Below the pieces are notes generated by a model. The model was not told where the DNA came from and did not search any database. It worked only from the letters and a program-made list of their open reading frames with translations. DNA of 64,000 nt from assembly GCF_000143415.4 (NCBI RefSeq), contig NW_003314355.1, forward strand, positions 262,302 through 326,301, given 5' to 3'. This DNA is from Selaginella moellendorffii. Taxonomy: Eukaryota > Streptophyta > Lycopodiopsida > Selaginellales > Selaginellaceae. Below, piece after piece: positions 43,066 to 54,068 of the stretch. Positions within the stretch are counted from its first letter, which is position 1. Every line of letters begins with the position of its first letter. A program made the position numbers and the translations under genes.

Positions 43066-45412
43066 CAGCTGCCGCCGCCCTAAACGAGAGTATGTTAGGG
43101 CAAGGACCAGGCAAGACTGCATTCGCCTCGTCCAAGCCTGCAATGTCCTCCCGGAGGCGCGGGAGCTCCTCAAGCTGGCAGCAGCCACCACGGAGCTCTC
43201 GGCCGATTCCTACGTGTGCAACCTTCTCGTCCAGATGTTTGGGCGCTGTGGGAGCGCCGAGGAAGCGCATCGGGTGTTTGCACAGATCCCACATCCAGAT
43301 GCCTTCTCGTGGAAATCACTCCAGGCAGTGTATACCAAGCTTGGGGATGTTGACAAGGCCAAGAGCGTCTTTGATTCCATGCCAGACCGTGACATCTTTG
43401 CATGGGCAGACCTCCTTGCCGCCTACACCCGCTCCGGCCGCTTCGAGCAAGCACAGGAAGTCTTCGGCAAGATGCCCGAGCATGATCTTGCTGCGTGGAA
43501 CACGATGCTGTACGCAGTTGCAAACGCCAGGCATCTGGAGCAAGCCCGCAGCTTCGTCAACCGGATGCCTGCCCGCGACATTGTGTCGTGGACGACACTG
43601 CTGTGCTGCCCGTCTCTGGGTCTGGACGGCGCCAAGGCGATCTTCGTCCAGGAGATGCCAGAGCACAACACGGTGGCTTGCAATGCAATGCTTGTGCTGC
43701 TGGTGAGGCATGGCGACTGGGACGAAGTGGACAGGGTGCTCGCTGCGATGCCCACCAAGAACATGGTCACCTGGAATGCAATCCTCAGCTGCGCCAGAAG
43801 CGGGCACATTGACAGGGCCCGAGAGGTTTTTGATCGCCTCATGCCCTTTAGGGACCTTGTCTCGTGGAACTCAATGCTGGCGGCAAGTGCCCGAAGTGGG
43901 CATCTAGATCAAGCGTCCAGCCTGTTTCATTTGATGCCCGAGAGGAACCTGGTGTCGTGGAACTCACTCCTGTCGGCTTATGCAGGTGTTCTGGATGTGG
44001 AGTCTGCGCAGGCCATCGTGAACGCCATGCCGCAAAGGAGTCTCGTTTCTTGGAACGTCATGCTGACAGCATATGCCAAGACCGGGCATCTTTTCGAGAC
44101 GCGGGCGCTGTTTGGGCGCATGGCTGAGCGCGACGTTGTATCGTGGACGGCCATGCTGACGGCGTATGCGGACCACGGGCATGTCGAAGAGGCCCGGTGT
44201 TTGTACGATGGGATGCCTCTCCGGAACGTGGTTGCCTGTAATGCCATGCTCGCTGCATATGCCCAGAATGGGCAACTGGACGAGGCGAGGCGCGTGTTTG
44301 ACTCCATGCCCGAGCGAAGCCTTGCGTCGCTCAACGCCCTGGTCTCGGCCTATGCTCGTAATGGCTGCCTGCCGGAGGCACAGCGCGTGTTTGATTGCAT
44401 GGAGGAGCGGGACGTTGTGTCGTGGAACGCACTGCTTGCGGGCTATGCACAACATGGAACCTGCAGCGAGGCCGTCGGATTCTTCCGGAGAATGCCTCAC
44501 CACAACCTCAATTCGTGGAACATAATCCTCGCCGTGCTTGCCCAGAACGGGCATCTGCTGCATGCGCGGCAGGTGTTTGATGCGATGCCGGATCGCAGTG
44601 TGGATTCCTACGTGGAGATGATGGCGGCGTACGGGCGTGCGGGGCATTTTGGTTGCGCGAGTGCCGTGTTTGATGCGATGCCGTTCCAGACGGTGGTGAC
44701 TTGGACTGCCTTCTTGTCGACGTATGCTCAGAATGGGCATCTCGACGAAGCCAGGGGGATCTTCCACTCCATGCCCGAGTGGAACCTTGTGTCGTGGAAC
44801 GCGATGCTGGTTGCACATACGAAGACTGGCGAGCTGGAGCAGTCGATGCTCGTGCTCAATGCGATGCCGGAGCGGGACTTTATGACGTGGAACGCCATGA
44901 CCATCGGCCTCGGCAAGGCTGCCCGTCTAAAGCTCGCGCACACCCTGTTTGATAGGATGCCGGACCGACGCTCGTCACCCTGGAGCGCCATCCTCGCGTC
45001 CTACACACACAACGGTCGCTCCAGAGAGGCAGACGCTCTCTTTCGGGAGATGGTTCTCGAGGGTCTCAAACCCGACGACGCCGTGCTCACCTCCATGCTC
45101 TTGGGCTGCAGCCACGGCGGCCAATTCACAACTGGACTATCGTACATCCGTTCCATGCTCATGGATCACGGCTTGAAGCCCGCCAAGCAGCACTACGGCT
45201 GTCTTGTGGATCTCCTGGGCAGGGCCGGCCACTTGGAGCAGGGCCAAGATCTCATCGCCAACATGCCCTTTGAGCCGGAAGCTCGAGATTGGATTTGCTT
45301 GCTCGCAGCAAACCGAAACGCGCAGCAGGCCGAGGCCCGCATTGCAAGATCCGCGGCTCTGGAACTCGATCCAATGCATAACGCGCCTTACGTACTGGCG
45401 GCGGCGGCCTAA
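42926..45412 (+). CDS. pentatricopeptide repeat (PPR) protein, PLS-like
   Basis: A long intronless frame. About twenty PPR units of 31-35 residues run from about 43200 to 45250, with recurring cores such as [27 protein letters not shown] and [14 protein letters not shown]. The C-terminal part ([36 protein letters not shown]) is a short E-like tail; no DYW deaminase domain is present. Such proteins bind single-stranded organellar RNA and act in editing, splicing or stability. Start uncertain: similarity begins at about 43094, while the in-frame Met codons at 42926/42941 lie antisense to the DTW gene. A 5' exon is the alternative. The organelle-targeting signal could not be judged. Confidence 0.87.
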   Translation: MGSPIMPHTHSTAALRQRSQNSLLPASGAAGDSGIQERNPSSTTSPISCRRPKREYVRARTRQDCIRLVQACNVLPEARELLKLAAATTELSADSYVCNLLVQMFGRCGSAEEAHRVFAQIPHPDAFSWKSLQAVYTKLGDVDKAKSVFDSMPDRDIFAWADLLAAYTRSGRFEQAQEVFGKMPEHDLAAWNTMLYAVANARHLEQARSFVNRMPARDIVSWTTLLCCPSLGLDGAKAIFVQEMPEHNTVACNAMLVLLVRHGDWDEVDRVLAAMPTKNMVTWNAILSCARSGHIDRAREVFDRLMPFRDLVSWNSMLAASARSGHLDQASSLFHLMPERNLVSWNSLLSAYAGVLDVESAQAIVNAMPQRSLVSWNVMLTAYAKTGHLFETRALFGRMAERDVVSWTAMLTAYADHGHVEEARCLYDGMPLRNVVACNAMLAAYAQNGQLDEARRVFDSMPERSLASLNALVSAYARNGCLPEAQRVFDCMEERDVVSWNALLAGYAQHGTCSEAVGFFRRMPHHNLNSWNIILAVLAQNGHLLHARQVFDAMPDRSVDSYVEMMAAYGRAGHFGCASAVFDAMPFQTVVTWTAFLSTYAQNGHLDEARGIFHSMPEWNLVSWNAMLVAHTKTGELEQSMLVLNAMPERDFMTWNAMTIGLGKAARLKLAHTLFDRMPDRRSSPWSAILASYTHNGRSREADALFREMVLEGLKPDDAVLTSMLLGCSHGGQFTTGLSYIRSMLMDHGLKPAKQHYGCLVDLLGRAGHLEQGQDLIANMPFEPEARDWICLLAANRNAQQAEARIARSAALELDPMHNAPYVLAAAA

Positions 45413-45531
45413 AGATACCAGTCGCCCCGGTGGAATATGCTTTGAGTCGTTTAGTAGTAAACCCTACAGCGAGCTTCGTGCGCCTTAGATCTGCGAGGCC
45501 GGCTCCTCTAGCGCGAGTGTTTTGGTGCGCC

Positions 45532-47552
45532 ATGGATGAGGAGTACGACGTCATTGTGCTGGGGACGGGTCTCAAGGAGTGCATCCTCAGCGGGCTGCTG
45601 TCGGTGGATCGTCTCAAGGTGGGTTTTTCTCGATCGGAGTTGGAAGACATCTCTCTCGCAGGTGCTACACATGGACAGGAACGACTACTACGGGGGAGAA
45701 TCGGCGTCTCTCAATCTTGTCCAGGTCTGTGCGTCACATTAGGGCGTCTGTCTCTCTCTCTCTGATCGTTGATCGTGCTCTCTTGCAGCTTTACCAAAAA
45801 TTCCGCAACAGTGACAAGCCTCCACCGTCGCTCGGTCCGAGCAGGGACTACAACGTTGATATGATCCCAAAGGTTTGGATCCACTTGACTCGCTAAAGAT
45901 TTCTCTCACTCCCCGCATTCTTTCTTTTTTTTTTTGCAGTTCATGATGGCTAACGGGCAGCTCGTCCGAGTTCTCATTCACACCGATGTGACCAAGTACT
46001 TGGCTTTCAAAGCCGTAGATGGAAGCTTTGTGTATACCAAAGGGAAGGTAATCGAAAACAAAAATGTCGAGTTTCAATTCAAACCTTTGGGCCATTTTCT
46101 TTTTTCCAGATCTACAAGGTTCCTGCGACCGATGTAGAGGCTATCAAGTCTACGCTTATGGGCATTTTTGAAAAGAGGAGAGCGCGGAAATTTTTCATCT
46201 ATGTGCAGGACTACAACGAAGCGGATCCAAGGACTCACGACGGCATGGATCTCAGTAGAGTAACGACCAAGGAGTTGTTCGCGTAGGCTTGTTCATTACT
46301 TTTTTTGTGCGTCTATTCACCATGCTGTTATTCTTCGTAGGCACTTTGGACTTGACGATAACACCATCGATTTTATTGGCCACTCACTGGCATTGCACCG
46401 GGACGATAGATACTTATCTGAGCCGGCTCTGGAAACGGTGAAGAGATTTAAGGTACTGCTACAAACTATGTCTTTTCTTCCTGCGGTTGTCATCTTAATG
46501 CTTTCTTCCGAAGTTGTATGCAGAATCTCTGGCTCGCTTTCAAGGCGGTTCCCCTTATATTTATCCGCTCTATGGCTTGGGAGAACTTCCTCAGGTTGGC
46601 TTTTCCTCCCTGTGTCCTTGGATAGTAAACTCTGCTGCAGGCATTTGCACGCCTGAGTGCCGTATACGGCGGGACGTACATGCTTCAGAAGCCAGACTGC
46701 ACGGTACGCGTCGCATGCGTTTGCGCATCTTTTACATCGCGCGTGCTGGTTTTGCAGATAGAGTTTGACGAGGAAGGCAAGGTTAGAGGCGTCACCTCCG
46801 AAGGTGAAACTGCCAGGACCAAGAAAGTTGTCTGCGATCCTAGCTATGCACGAAACAAGGTAGAGAGGAATTTGTATTCGTTTGTGCCAGCACTCTCCCT
46901 GACAAAGTTTGCTTGACAGGTTCGGAAGGTCGGGAAAGTTGTCCGGGCCATATGCATCATGAGCCATCCAATCCCAAACACGAACGATTCCTCGTCAGTT
47001 CAAGTTATCCTTCCCCAAAAGCAACTGGGACGTAGGTCTGATATGTAAGTGTGTAGTAGCTTTGCGATGTTGTGGCCTGATATAGTGATTGTTTCTGCTA
47101 GGTACGTGTTTTGCTGCTCTTATTCGCATAATGTTGCTCCAAAGGGCAAGTTTATCGCCTTCGTGTCGACCGAGGTGGAGACGTCAGAGCCCGAAAAGGA
47201 GCTCCAGCCCGGGCTCAGTCTTCTTGGGCCTGTGGATGAGATGTTCATTGACGTTTACGACAGGTTTGAACCAGTGAATGACTGGACACTGGATAACTGC
47301 TTTATTTCCAAGGTGATGCTCCATTTCTCTCCAGAAAAAGGATGTTGCTAATCATCCATCTTTGGCTTTTTTCAGAGCTACGACCCAACCACACACTTTG
47401 AGACTACAGTGCAAGATGTTCTTGCCATGTACACCCGCATAACCGGAAAGGTATGGTTTGTAATAATCCTGGCGCCAACATCTCACATCTAAATTCCGCA
47501 GGTCCTAGACTTGAGTGTGGACTTGAGTGCCGCCAGTGCTGCGGACGAGTGA
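45532..47552 (+). CDS. GDI: Rab GDP dissociation inhibitor
   Basis: Starts [19 protein letters not shown] (exon 1 to 45618). Exon 2 gives [19 protein letters not shown]. Later exons include [119 protein letters not shown] and [20 protein letters not shown]. It ends ...SAASAADE. All family blocks are present, with about 12 introns of 50-110 nt. GDI extracts prenylated GDP-bound Rab GTPases from membranes and recycles them in the cytosol. The start lies about 120 bp after the PPR stop, on the same strand. Confidence 0.95.
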
Positions 47553-47660
47553 AAGTCTTCACTACGGGCCTTGTAAAAATCTGGTGAACGATTGATCGGG
47601 TTGTTGTCTGCGTTTTTATATGAATGAATACCAAGTCTGTCTTCCAGTTGCTCTCTCTCT

Positions 47661-49454
47661 CTACCAGTGTGGAACAAGCGAAGCAAGAGCAGCAAGAGTG
47701 AGGACAAGTGCCATGGCTTTCCTCGCCAAGCCTGGATCAGACACCTCGTCCCTCTGAAAGCTGTCTTCCGGCATGCTGGCACACGACAAAGCCCACAAGA
47801 GGCCGAGCCAGGTGTTGCCGCTGGCCAGGAGCGACACACTACCCAGAACAAATGTCAAGCCGGAGACGTAGCCAAACGCGCGCCTTCCCAGGCACGCGGT
47901 GAGCATACGGCCACCCTCGGAGACGCCACAAGGGAGCAAGCTGACGAGCGTGAAGTTGAATCCCAGCAAGCCACCGAGCGCCAAGGGACTCAGGCTCACC
48001 ACGGGGTCTCCGTCACCTTCCCACGGCCAAACCGACGACGAGAGCTCCTTGAGCATCCAAGTGAGCAGGCCCGAGTGAGCAAAGGCCCGAGACGAGACCT
48101 CGACGACGGGCAGGGCAGCGGAGGCGCCCGCAGCGACGAGCAGGGCCGAGAGAGCGAGCTGCAGCAGGGATGTGGCGGCGGACAAGTCGAAGAGGCAGCG
48201 CCGGTTTGGCAGGCATCCACGATAGTAGACAAAGGTTGGGATGGCACCGAGCTGAGGAACCGGGAGCACGAAGAGCGGCGTCACGGCCCACAGGACGCCG
48301 TAGAGCGACGCCACGGCCCTCCGCAGCAGCGTACCGCCGGCAACGACGGCTAGCAGGCCGAGAGGAGGCACGCACTGCCACAGCGAGGGTGACGGCATTG
48401 ACAAGTTGGCACTGCTAGCGGCGGCCCAGGCTAGCATGAAGTAGGAGATCGCGGCGGCCTGGCGCTCCGGGAGGTGGAGGAAGATGAGGGACGTGCAGTG
48501 TGTGAGCAAGCATGCGACTTGATCGCCACCACCAGCACCCGCAGCGCCAGCGTTGAGGACAAAGGCAGCCCAGCCGCGGTTTCTCTTGTCCAGCTCGCTC
48601 TGGAGCTGGCTCTGGAGGGTGGCGGCGTTGATGCTGGTGGGTGAGGATAGCAGGCAGAGCCTTCCATAGCGGACTGCGAGGCGCCGCGATGGCAAGCCCG
48701 CGGACACAGTGTCCAGGACGCGGCCGAGCTCTCCGTCAGCGTCCAGGATGAAGTTGGACATCCTGTAGGCGTAGTCGAGGGCGAGCTCCGCCGCCGCGGA
48801 TGGACCTTTCCACCAGAGCTTGAACTTGACGTACATGGACAGCACAAACCACCTCTCGAACCTCATGTCGGTGTGAGAGACGCTGTTGAGAGGCTCCCCA
48901 TTCAAGTCGCAGAACAAACCCGACGCTAGCAGTGATCTGGCCTTGAATCGCGCCACGTCCCTGTCCACCACCGCCTTCAACCGTGACAAGCCACTGCTGC
49001 TGCTGCTGCTGCTGCTCGAGATTGAGAAGCGGTCGTCGTTGCCATCGTCTTCGTCGTCGTCAGCGTACACGGTTGCGAAAGTTGCTACCAGGAGAGGGAA
49101 GAGATTGTCGTGCCTTGGAATGTAGATATCGGTCTTGCCAAACAGCTCCTCCCTCACAAAGCCCATCATCTCATACGACTGCTCCATCTCCTTGTTCTTC
49201 TTCTTCCGCTTGCGCTCGTTGGCTTCAATCAGCCCGCCACCAGCAGCCCCATCGTCTCTTCCTTGGAACATCCGCATCACCGAGCTAGACACCTCCATCT
49301 TCACAGAAGACTGCTGCTTCTCGTCTCCATCGCTGCCTTGTCCTTGCCCACCTTGTTGTTGCTCCTCCTGGGCTCGGCAACACTGGTGTCTCCTCGGCTG
49401 CGCCACCACCCTCCTCGCCCGCCACGGCGCAAACGTGACCACCACTGCAGCCAT
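47661..49454 (-). CDS. EGY-family plastid membrane protein lacking the protease motif
   Basis: Intronless, about 597 aa from ATG 49454 (MAAVVVTFAPWRARRVV); the open frame extends upstream without an ATG. The N-terminus is Arg/Ala-rich and acid-poor, as in plastid transit peptides. A long soluble region (FGKTDIYIPRHDNLFPLLVATFATVY) is followed by several membrane segments. YRGCLPNRRCLFDLSAA and LLPCGVSEGGR align with the EGY/S2P core, in which LPNKKALFD and LDGGR are usual. The HExxH zinc site is absent and the Asp of the LDGGR motif is Glu. It is therefore likely a non-proteolytic EGY3-like protein of the thylakoid or envelope. Its start is 49 bp from the CHMP7 start. Confidence 0.75.
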   Translation of the reverse strand: MAAVVVTFAPWRARRVVAQPRRHQCCRAQEEQQQGGQGQGSDGDEKQQSSVKMEVSSSVMRMFQGRDDGAAGGGLIEANERKRKKKNKEMEQSYEMMGFVREELFGKTDIYIPRHDNLFPLLVATFATVYADDDEDDGNDDRFSISSSSSSSSSGLSRLKAVVDRDVARFKARSLLASGLFCDLNGEPLNSVSHTDMRFERWFVLSMYVKFKLWWKGPSAAAELALDYAYRMSNFILDADGELGRVLDTVSAGLPSRRLAVRYGRLCLLSSPTSINAATLQSQLQSELDKRNRGWAAFVLNAGAAGAGGGDQVACLLTHCTSLIFLHLPERQAAAISYFMLAWAAASSANLSMPSPSLWQCVPPLGLLAVVAGGTLLRRAVASLYGVLWAVTPLFVLPVPQLGAIPTFVYYRGCLPNRRCLFDLSAATSLLQLALSALLVAAGASAALPVVEVSSRAFAHSGLLTWMLKELSSSVWPWEGDGDPVVSLSPLALGGLLGFNFTLVSLLPCGVSEGGRMLTACLGRRAFGYVSGLTFVLGSVSLLASGNTWLGLLWALSCASMPEDSFQRDEVSDPGLARKAMALVLTLAALASLVPHW

Positions 49455-49503
49455 GAGAGAGCGAGAGAGAGAGCTTGCCCTAGCGAGGAGCACAAGTTAT
49501 GAT

Positions 49504-51070
49504 ATGGGCGAGGTGGAGGTGAGGACGCTGGTGGAGCGCGAGGTGCCCGGCTGGGCGGAGGACGATGTCAAGGTGGATGCGCTGTTCAAGGCCTTCTCTG
49601 GGCAGCGCGAGGATTGGCAGGGACGGCTCGACTTCTGGCGAGCGCTCATCGTCAAGCTGGCTCGTCACCTGGGCCTCATTGTCATCGACGGCCGGGAAGT
49701 GAGTATGGGATTCTCATTTCTAGCCTAAAGCACGCTGTGGCACAGGTGCAACTGCGATGGTTTCTACGCGATGGACTACTGCCCTTGTGCCTGAACGATG
49801 TCCTAGTCAGTATTCTTAAACTGTTTCTCTTTTGGATTCATATCCTGGGATGGAACAGCGTGAAATGCTGCGGTCTGGAGAACTCCAGGCATTGGAACAG
49901 CAGGAGCGGCAGCAGCGAACTTCAAGCCTGGGACGGGCTCTGGCATGGGCGCTGGGTTTCCAAACGGCCAAGGACACCATCGACACTGCCGTGGGTGGCA
50001 GACTAGTCGTCACCGTTCTTCTCAAGGTAATACTAGACTTCTCGTTGTGTCTTTCTGATCAAGCACCTTGGCAGGAAAGGGTGGCGCACGTCTGCAAAAC
50101 TCTAGCCGACACAAGCTGGAAATCGGACTGCATTGTGACCATGAAGTCGTTTGTGGGGCTGTTTGGCGAGACCGACGACGCCAAAGCTGCAATGCACTAC
50201 CTGCTTGACAAGAAGCTGGCTCGACACGTTTGCATCGACGAAAGGGATGAGCTGATTGAGGTAACACGGGCAAGTCTGTCGTGACTACGTCTAAAGAGCG
50301 CGCAAGCAGGGGCTCAAGATATCACTGGTGCAGTCTTGTGTGTCTGCCTTGAACCAAGTGGATTACCACATGTTGCAGCTCCACTGGACCAGCGAGAAGA
50401 TGAAGCAGAGGTTGGATGCTCTTGACCAGCGAGTTTCACAGTGAGTTCCGTGAGCTGCTCGATCTCCATGCGTGACTTGTCTATGCAGGCTTCGCGAGGC
50501 TGCGGTCGGGGCTAAAGACAAGCGTGTTGCCTTGAGACACTTGAGATCCATGAAGGTCTTGGCAAGCAGCCGGGACAAGTGTGCGGACCTCATGGCCAGG
50601 ATCCAGGAGATACTGGACGCCATCTCTGATGCAGAAGCGACTAAAAAGGTGTTTGTTCCCAATTTTTGGTGCAAAATCTTACAGGAGGATGTGCTCAGGT
50701 CTCGGAAGCCATCCAGCTGGGGAACCGCGCCATGAGAGAACACCACGTCACTCTGGAAGAAGTTCACGAGCAACTCAAGGAGATGGACGAAGCAATGGTG
50801 CTGACGAAAGTAGTCGGAGACGCTCTAGGTGATGTTGTTTTACGTTTGTGGTGGCTAGTTTTACCGATGTGCCGAGTCGCAGGTGGCCCGGCGAGCATCG
50901 ACGCTGTTGAAGATGAGGATCTGCTACAGGAGATCGCCAGCCTCGAGGAGGAGGTTCGCCAAGAACCGGGAGGACACAAAGAAGAGCTGGCAGGGACAAT
51001 CTCTACACCGGATGAGGAAGTTGCTTTGGTGGTGGAAGGCTTTTCAAACTTGCAGGTAGCATCGGCCTGA
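49504..51070 (+). CDS. CHMP7: ESCRT-III-related protein CHMP7
   Basis: Starts MGEVEVRTLVEREVPGWAED; spliced exons follow with introns of 45-70 nt. The N-terminal winged-helix region (WRALIVKLARHLGLIVIDGRE, then VQLRWFLRDGLLPLCLNDVL) is followed by an SNF7-like coiled domain (LREAAVGAKDKRVALRHLRS, CADLMARIQEILDAISDAEA, HVTLEEVHEQLKEMDEAM). The C-terminus is acidic (IDAVEDEDLLQEIASLEEEV), like MIM regions of ESCRT-III. CHMP7 acts at the nuclear envelope and endosomes. The last intron is about 50829-50880. The final exon ends at 51070, next to a remnant of ATP23. A degenerate second copy is at 52430-52750. Confidence 0.87.
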
Positions 51071-51074
51071 AGTG

Positions 51075-51205
51075 GCACAAGGATTTTGTCTTTTGAACGG
51101 TCGCATGTCCCCATAACCAAGTTTTCTATATCCACAGCCGACGCTTTGCTGCAGTGTGGGACCGAGATTAACGCACACTTCTGCAGTCACCACTAAGATT
51201 TGCAG
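51075..51205 (-). pseudogene. remnant of ATP23 3' exons downstream of CHMP7
   Basis: The minus strand shows CTGCAAATCTTAG..., then GTGTGCGTTA, CACACTGCAGCAAAGCG, GCGACCGTTC. These match, in the same order, the last two exons of ATP23 at 52796-53060, with deletions and frame breaks. Not functional. Confidence 0.85.
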
Positions 51206-51342
51206 CACCCTGCTGCTATAAAGTTTCCTGGTCGTCACGAATCTATTGATCAGTGGCAAGCTAAAGATCACAACCATTCTTAAAACAAAGTATCACACCT
51301 GAGTACCCAAAATAAATATAAAACCTAGAGATGTGACTCCAC

Positions 51343-52261
51343 TTAATAAGTTTGAGACGAGCATTCTTCCGGAATTTCTTCAGAGACGAGACATTTCCAC
51401 ATTCGATATTCAGGTGTCTCCATTAGCTCGCCTAAATGAAACAAGAAAATAAACTCTGAAATAAAGCATGAAACCACATACCTGAAGAAATTGCCTCGTC
51501 AATCACTCCCATAAAACGATAAGAGTCCTCGCTCGGCTTCGAACACATAAGATGTGCAAATACCCTGGCATGGAACAATTTTGATTTTGAGTATGCAGTA
51601 AGAAATTCTTTGCTTACTCGTCCATATCACCGTCATGCTTTGTGTACAAGTCTTTGAGGTCTTTCGTCTCAGCCTCTGAACCTCTATAATCGTCATGGAA
51701 ACTTTCGATATCATCCAATGTCACTCGCTATTATAAAAAAAAATCTTAATTTATCAGGAAGTGTAGAGTTTATTAGTAACTTTCATACTTGATTGCTTCT
51801 TCTGGAGAGCTCATACACGGATGGGTAAGAATCTCCCATTTCCTGGCAAGATGAAGAAACCATAAGAGAAATAATAAACAAAGAACTTACAATGCCCATT
51901 TGGTCATAAATAGCCCTCTTATCGGGATCACTCAAGATCTTGAAGGCATTATGGAGCCTTTGGAAGTTTTCCATGGCATCCTGGGAAATAGAAAGAGATA
52001 AACAAGAGATTATTTGCTACAAGAAACCTTATTTCCTGGATTCTTGTCTGGATGCAACTCCAGTGATCGATTGAGGTAAGCCTTTCGTATCTCGTCACTT
52101 GATGCTGTCCTTGAGACTCCAAGAATCTACAGCGGCCATAAGCAAAAATGGAATGATTGGAAGAATGCAAAAATGGAAGAATAGATATTTTATACCTCAT
52201 ACAAGCCTGTGCCGTCTTCAAGCTTTCCACTGCCTCCAGCCCCATCATGCTTCCCAGCCAT
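51343..52261 (-). CDS. DnaJ-domain protein, DNAJC9/AtJ6-like
   Basis: Starts [19 protein letters not shown] (52261). The J domain follows: [23 protein letters not shown] (the HPD motif) and [20 protein letters not shown]. After it come [50 protein letters not shown] and [11 protein letters not shown], the pattern of the DNAJC9/J6 family, an Hsp70 co-chaperone (histone-binding in animals). The last exon ends [13 protein letters not shown]...SSQTY with TAA at 51343. Short introns. It lies between the two halves of a duplicated CHMP7-ATP23 segment and is shorter than DNAJC9, lacking most of the basic C-terminal tail. Confidence 0.85.
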
Positions 52262-52429
52262 TTCTACAAGGGTTTTGCCCACAAATGTTGCGAGGGTTTT
52301 CCCCGCAAGGGTCGCTCTTGATTCTCCCGCCAGTCATAGTACAGTATATTCGCACAATATGATTTGCACAAGTCTACGTTTTTAAGAGCAGCAAGGACAA
52401 GATATTCCTAGTGAGATATGCAGGAAGCT

Positions 52430-52750
52430 AGTCGTTAAATCCACTCCAGCGAGAAAACAAAGCAGAGACCCATTCGTGGATGATCGATTTCCAAAGCTTG
52501 TCAAGGCTTCGCGAGGCAGCGGTCGAGGCAGCGTGTTGCCTTGAGACACTTAAGATCCATGAAGGCCTTGGCAACAAGAGTGGCCAGGATCCAGGAATAC
52601 TGGACGCCATACTCTGAGGCAGAAGCGACTAAAAAGGTGATTGTTTCCAAGTTTCGGTGCAAAAACTTACAGGTCTCGGAAGCCATCCAGTTGGTGCCAT
52701 GGACGAAACAATGGTGCTGACAAAACTATAGTCGGAGACGCTCCAGTGTG
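52430..52750 (+). pseudogene. CHMP7 fragment next to ATP23
   Basis: Nucleotide similarity to CHMP7 50375-50820: CTCCACTGGACCAGCGAGAA-like start, CTTCGCGAGGCAGCGGTCG, ACTTAAGATCCATGAAGG, GGATCCAGGA..., AGAAGCGACTAAAAAGGTG (exon-intron border retained), and GTCTCGGAAGCCATCCAG. Several deletions and frameshifts. It sits just beyond the ATP23 stop codon. Confidence 0.9.
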
Positions 52751-52795
52751 ATGCTCCGGTGGCGCAAGTTATTCCTCTCTTTGTTTTGGATTTTC

Positions 52796-53566
52796 TCACG
52801 GGGCTCTTTCGAATGGTCGCGTGTCCCTGTAACAAGTGTTCCACACTCTATCCACGGCTGATGCCGCCTCCGCTTTGCTGCAGTGTGGGTTCATAGCGAC
52901 CGACAGATTGGCCCTCCTCCTAACGCACACCTGCAGGCAGCATGAAGCCGAGAAACTCAACTCTCAATCAACGCTTGCCTGCTGATGCTTTTGGACCCCA
53001 AAGTTTCCTCGGTTGAACTCCTGTTTGAAGCGGCAGTCGCCGCTAAGATTTGCAGCACGAATCTAGATATACGGTCGCCAGCACAAGTTAGCAACAGCAC
53101 AGAAACGTTGTACGCACCTCGCTACAGGCGTGGTGCTCGCAGTTGGTCCAGTCCAAGTTCCTGGCACGGCAGTGATCGTAGGCATGGATGAGTTCGTGCG
53201 CCAAGATCGCGTCTACCTCCTGCTGAAACCCGACGCGGTTGCTGCAAATCACTACAAGAGAGGAGCGCTCGCGTTTGTGTCCGCGTCACCAACGATGCGA
53301 TGCCTACCCACACCCTTATCGGACTGGAACCCGCCCGCGACCTTTTGCTCGCATTCCTCCACCTTGAAGAAGTTGCTCCCGGTGCTGCAGCCCGCCTTGT
53401 CCAGGGCCTCCCGCAGAAAATGGACAGTGGGATCTGTGGCAAGTCAGCAACTGAGGAGACCCATAAACACGACCACTCACTCACTTCGCTTGAGGGTGTT
53501 GGCCACCAGCTTCTCGCAGCGCTCGACGCTGGTGCCATAGATTTTCTTGGCTACCTCGTCTTCCAT
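52796..53566 (-). CDS. ATP23: mitochondrial inner membrane protease ATP23
   Basis: Starts [17 protein letters not shown] (53566). Exon 2: [35 protein letters not shown]. Exon 3: [20 protein letters not shown] with the HExxH zinc-protease motif, then [14 protein letters not shown]. Exon 4: [16 protein letters not shown]. Exon 5: [20 protein letters not shown], ending RPFERAP (stop 52796). All blocks of the family are present. In yeast, Atp23 matures and chaperones ATP synthase subunit 6; the plant homologue is a conserved mitochondrial metalloprotease. The fourth intron (52931-52978) is GC-AG. Exon 4 lacks part of the usual basic CHYKRELLRG stretch, a possible lineage difference. No long presequence is seen. 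Confidence 0.9.
52931..52978 (-). other. GC-AG intron in ATP23
   Basis: Minus-strand border CATCAGCAG|GCAAGC ... CTGCCTGCAG|GTGTGCG. Splicing these 48 nt continues ATP23 in frame from QKHQQ to [10 protein letters not shown]. The donor is identical to that of the POLD2 GC-AG intron. Confidence 0.8.
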
Positions 53567-53599
53567 GACCTAGTGGAAGTCTAGGTTTGCGTGTATTAA

Positions 53600-54000
53600 G
53601 ATGTATTGTCAATTTTAAAAAGAAAAATAAAGAACCTTTCTCAATAAAAGTTGCAATTACTTGTATTTCTGTACTCAAGTTAGTTTTAGTTTATTTTTTC
53701 CTTATTCACACTCTGCTGAAAAATAAACTAAACTCTATATATAAAATCTTGTAAAATGTGTTGTATTAATTTTTTTGCAACTTGTAAAATTGTTTTTTGT
53801 ATTCTATATATTTTAAGGATCTTAGATCTCATGACTAAATTTTTAATTGATTTTAAATTTCATGTAATAATGAATTTTTGACCATTTAATATGTTATTAA
53901 TGCAACAAAATATAAAAGTCTAAAACCTCAAAAAAAAATATTTAAAGGTAAAAATAAAATGAATTAAAGACCAAATATTTATTTAAGAATTAGTTAAAAA

Positions 54001-54068
<68 letters not shown>

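Noticed and set aside
43964-44818. 284-codon minus-strand ORF
   Set aside because: Antisense shadow of the PPR repeats; the periodicity explains the open frame.
47667-48353. 228-codon plus-strand ORF
   Set aside because: Antisense shadow of the GC-rich EGY-like coding sequence; no independent motif.
53300-53584. Plus-strand ORF of 94 codons
   Set aside because: Antisense to ATP23 exons, which give a full conserved protein with HELIH on the minus strand.
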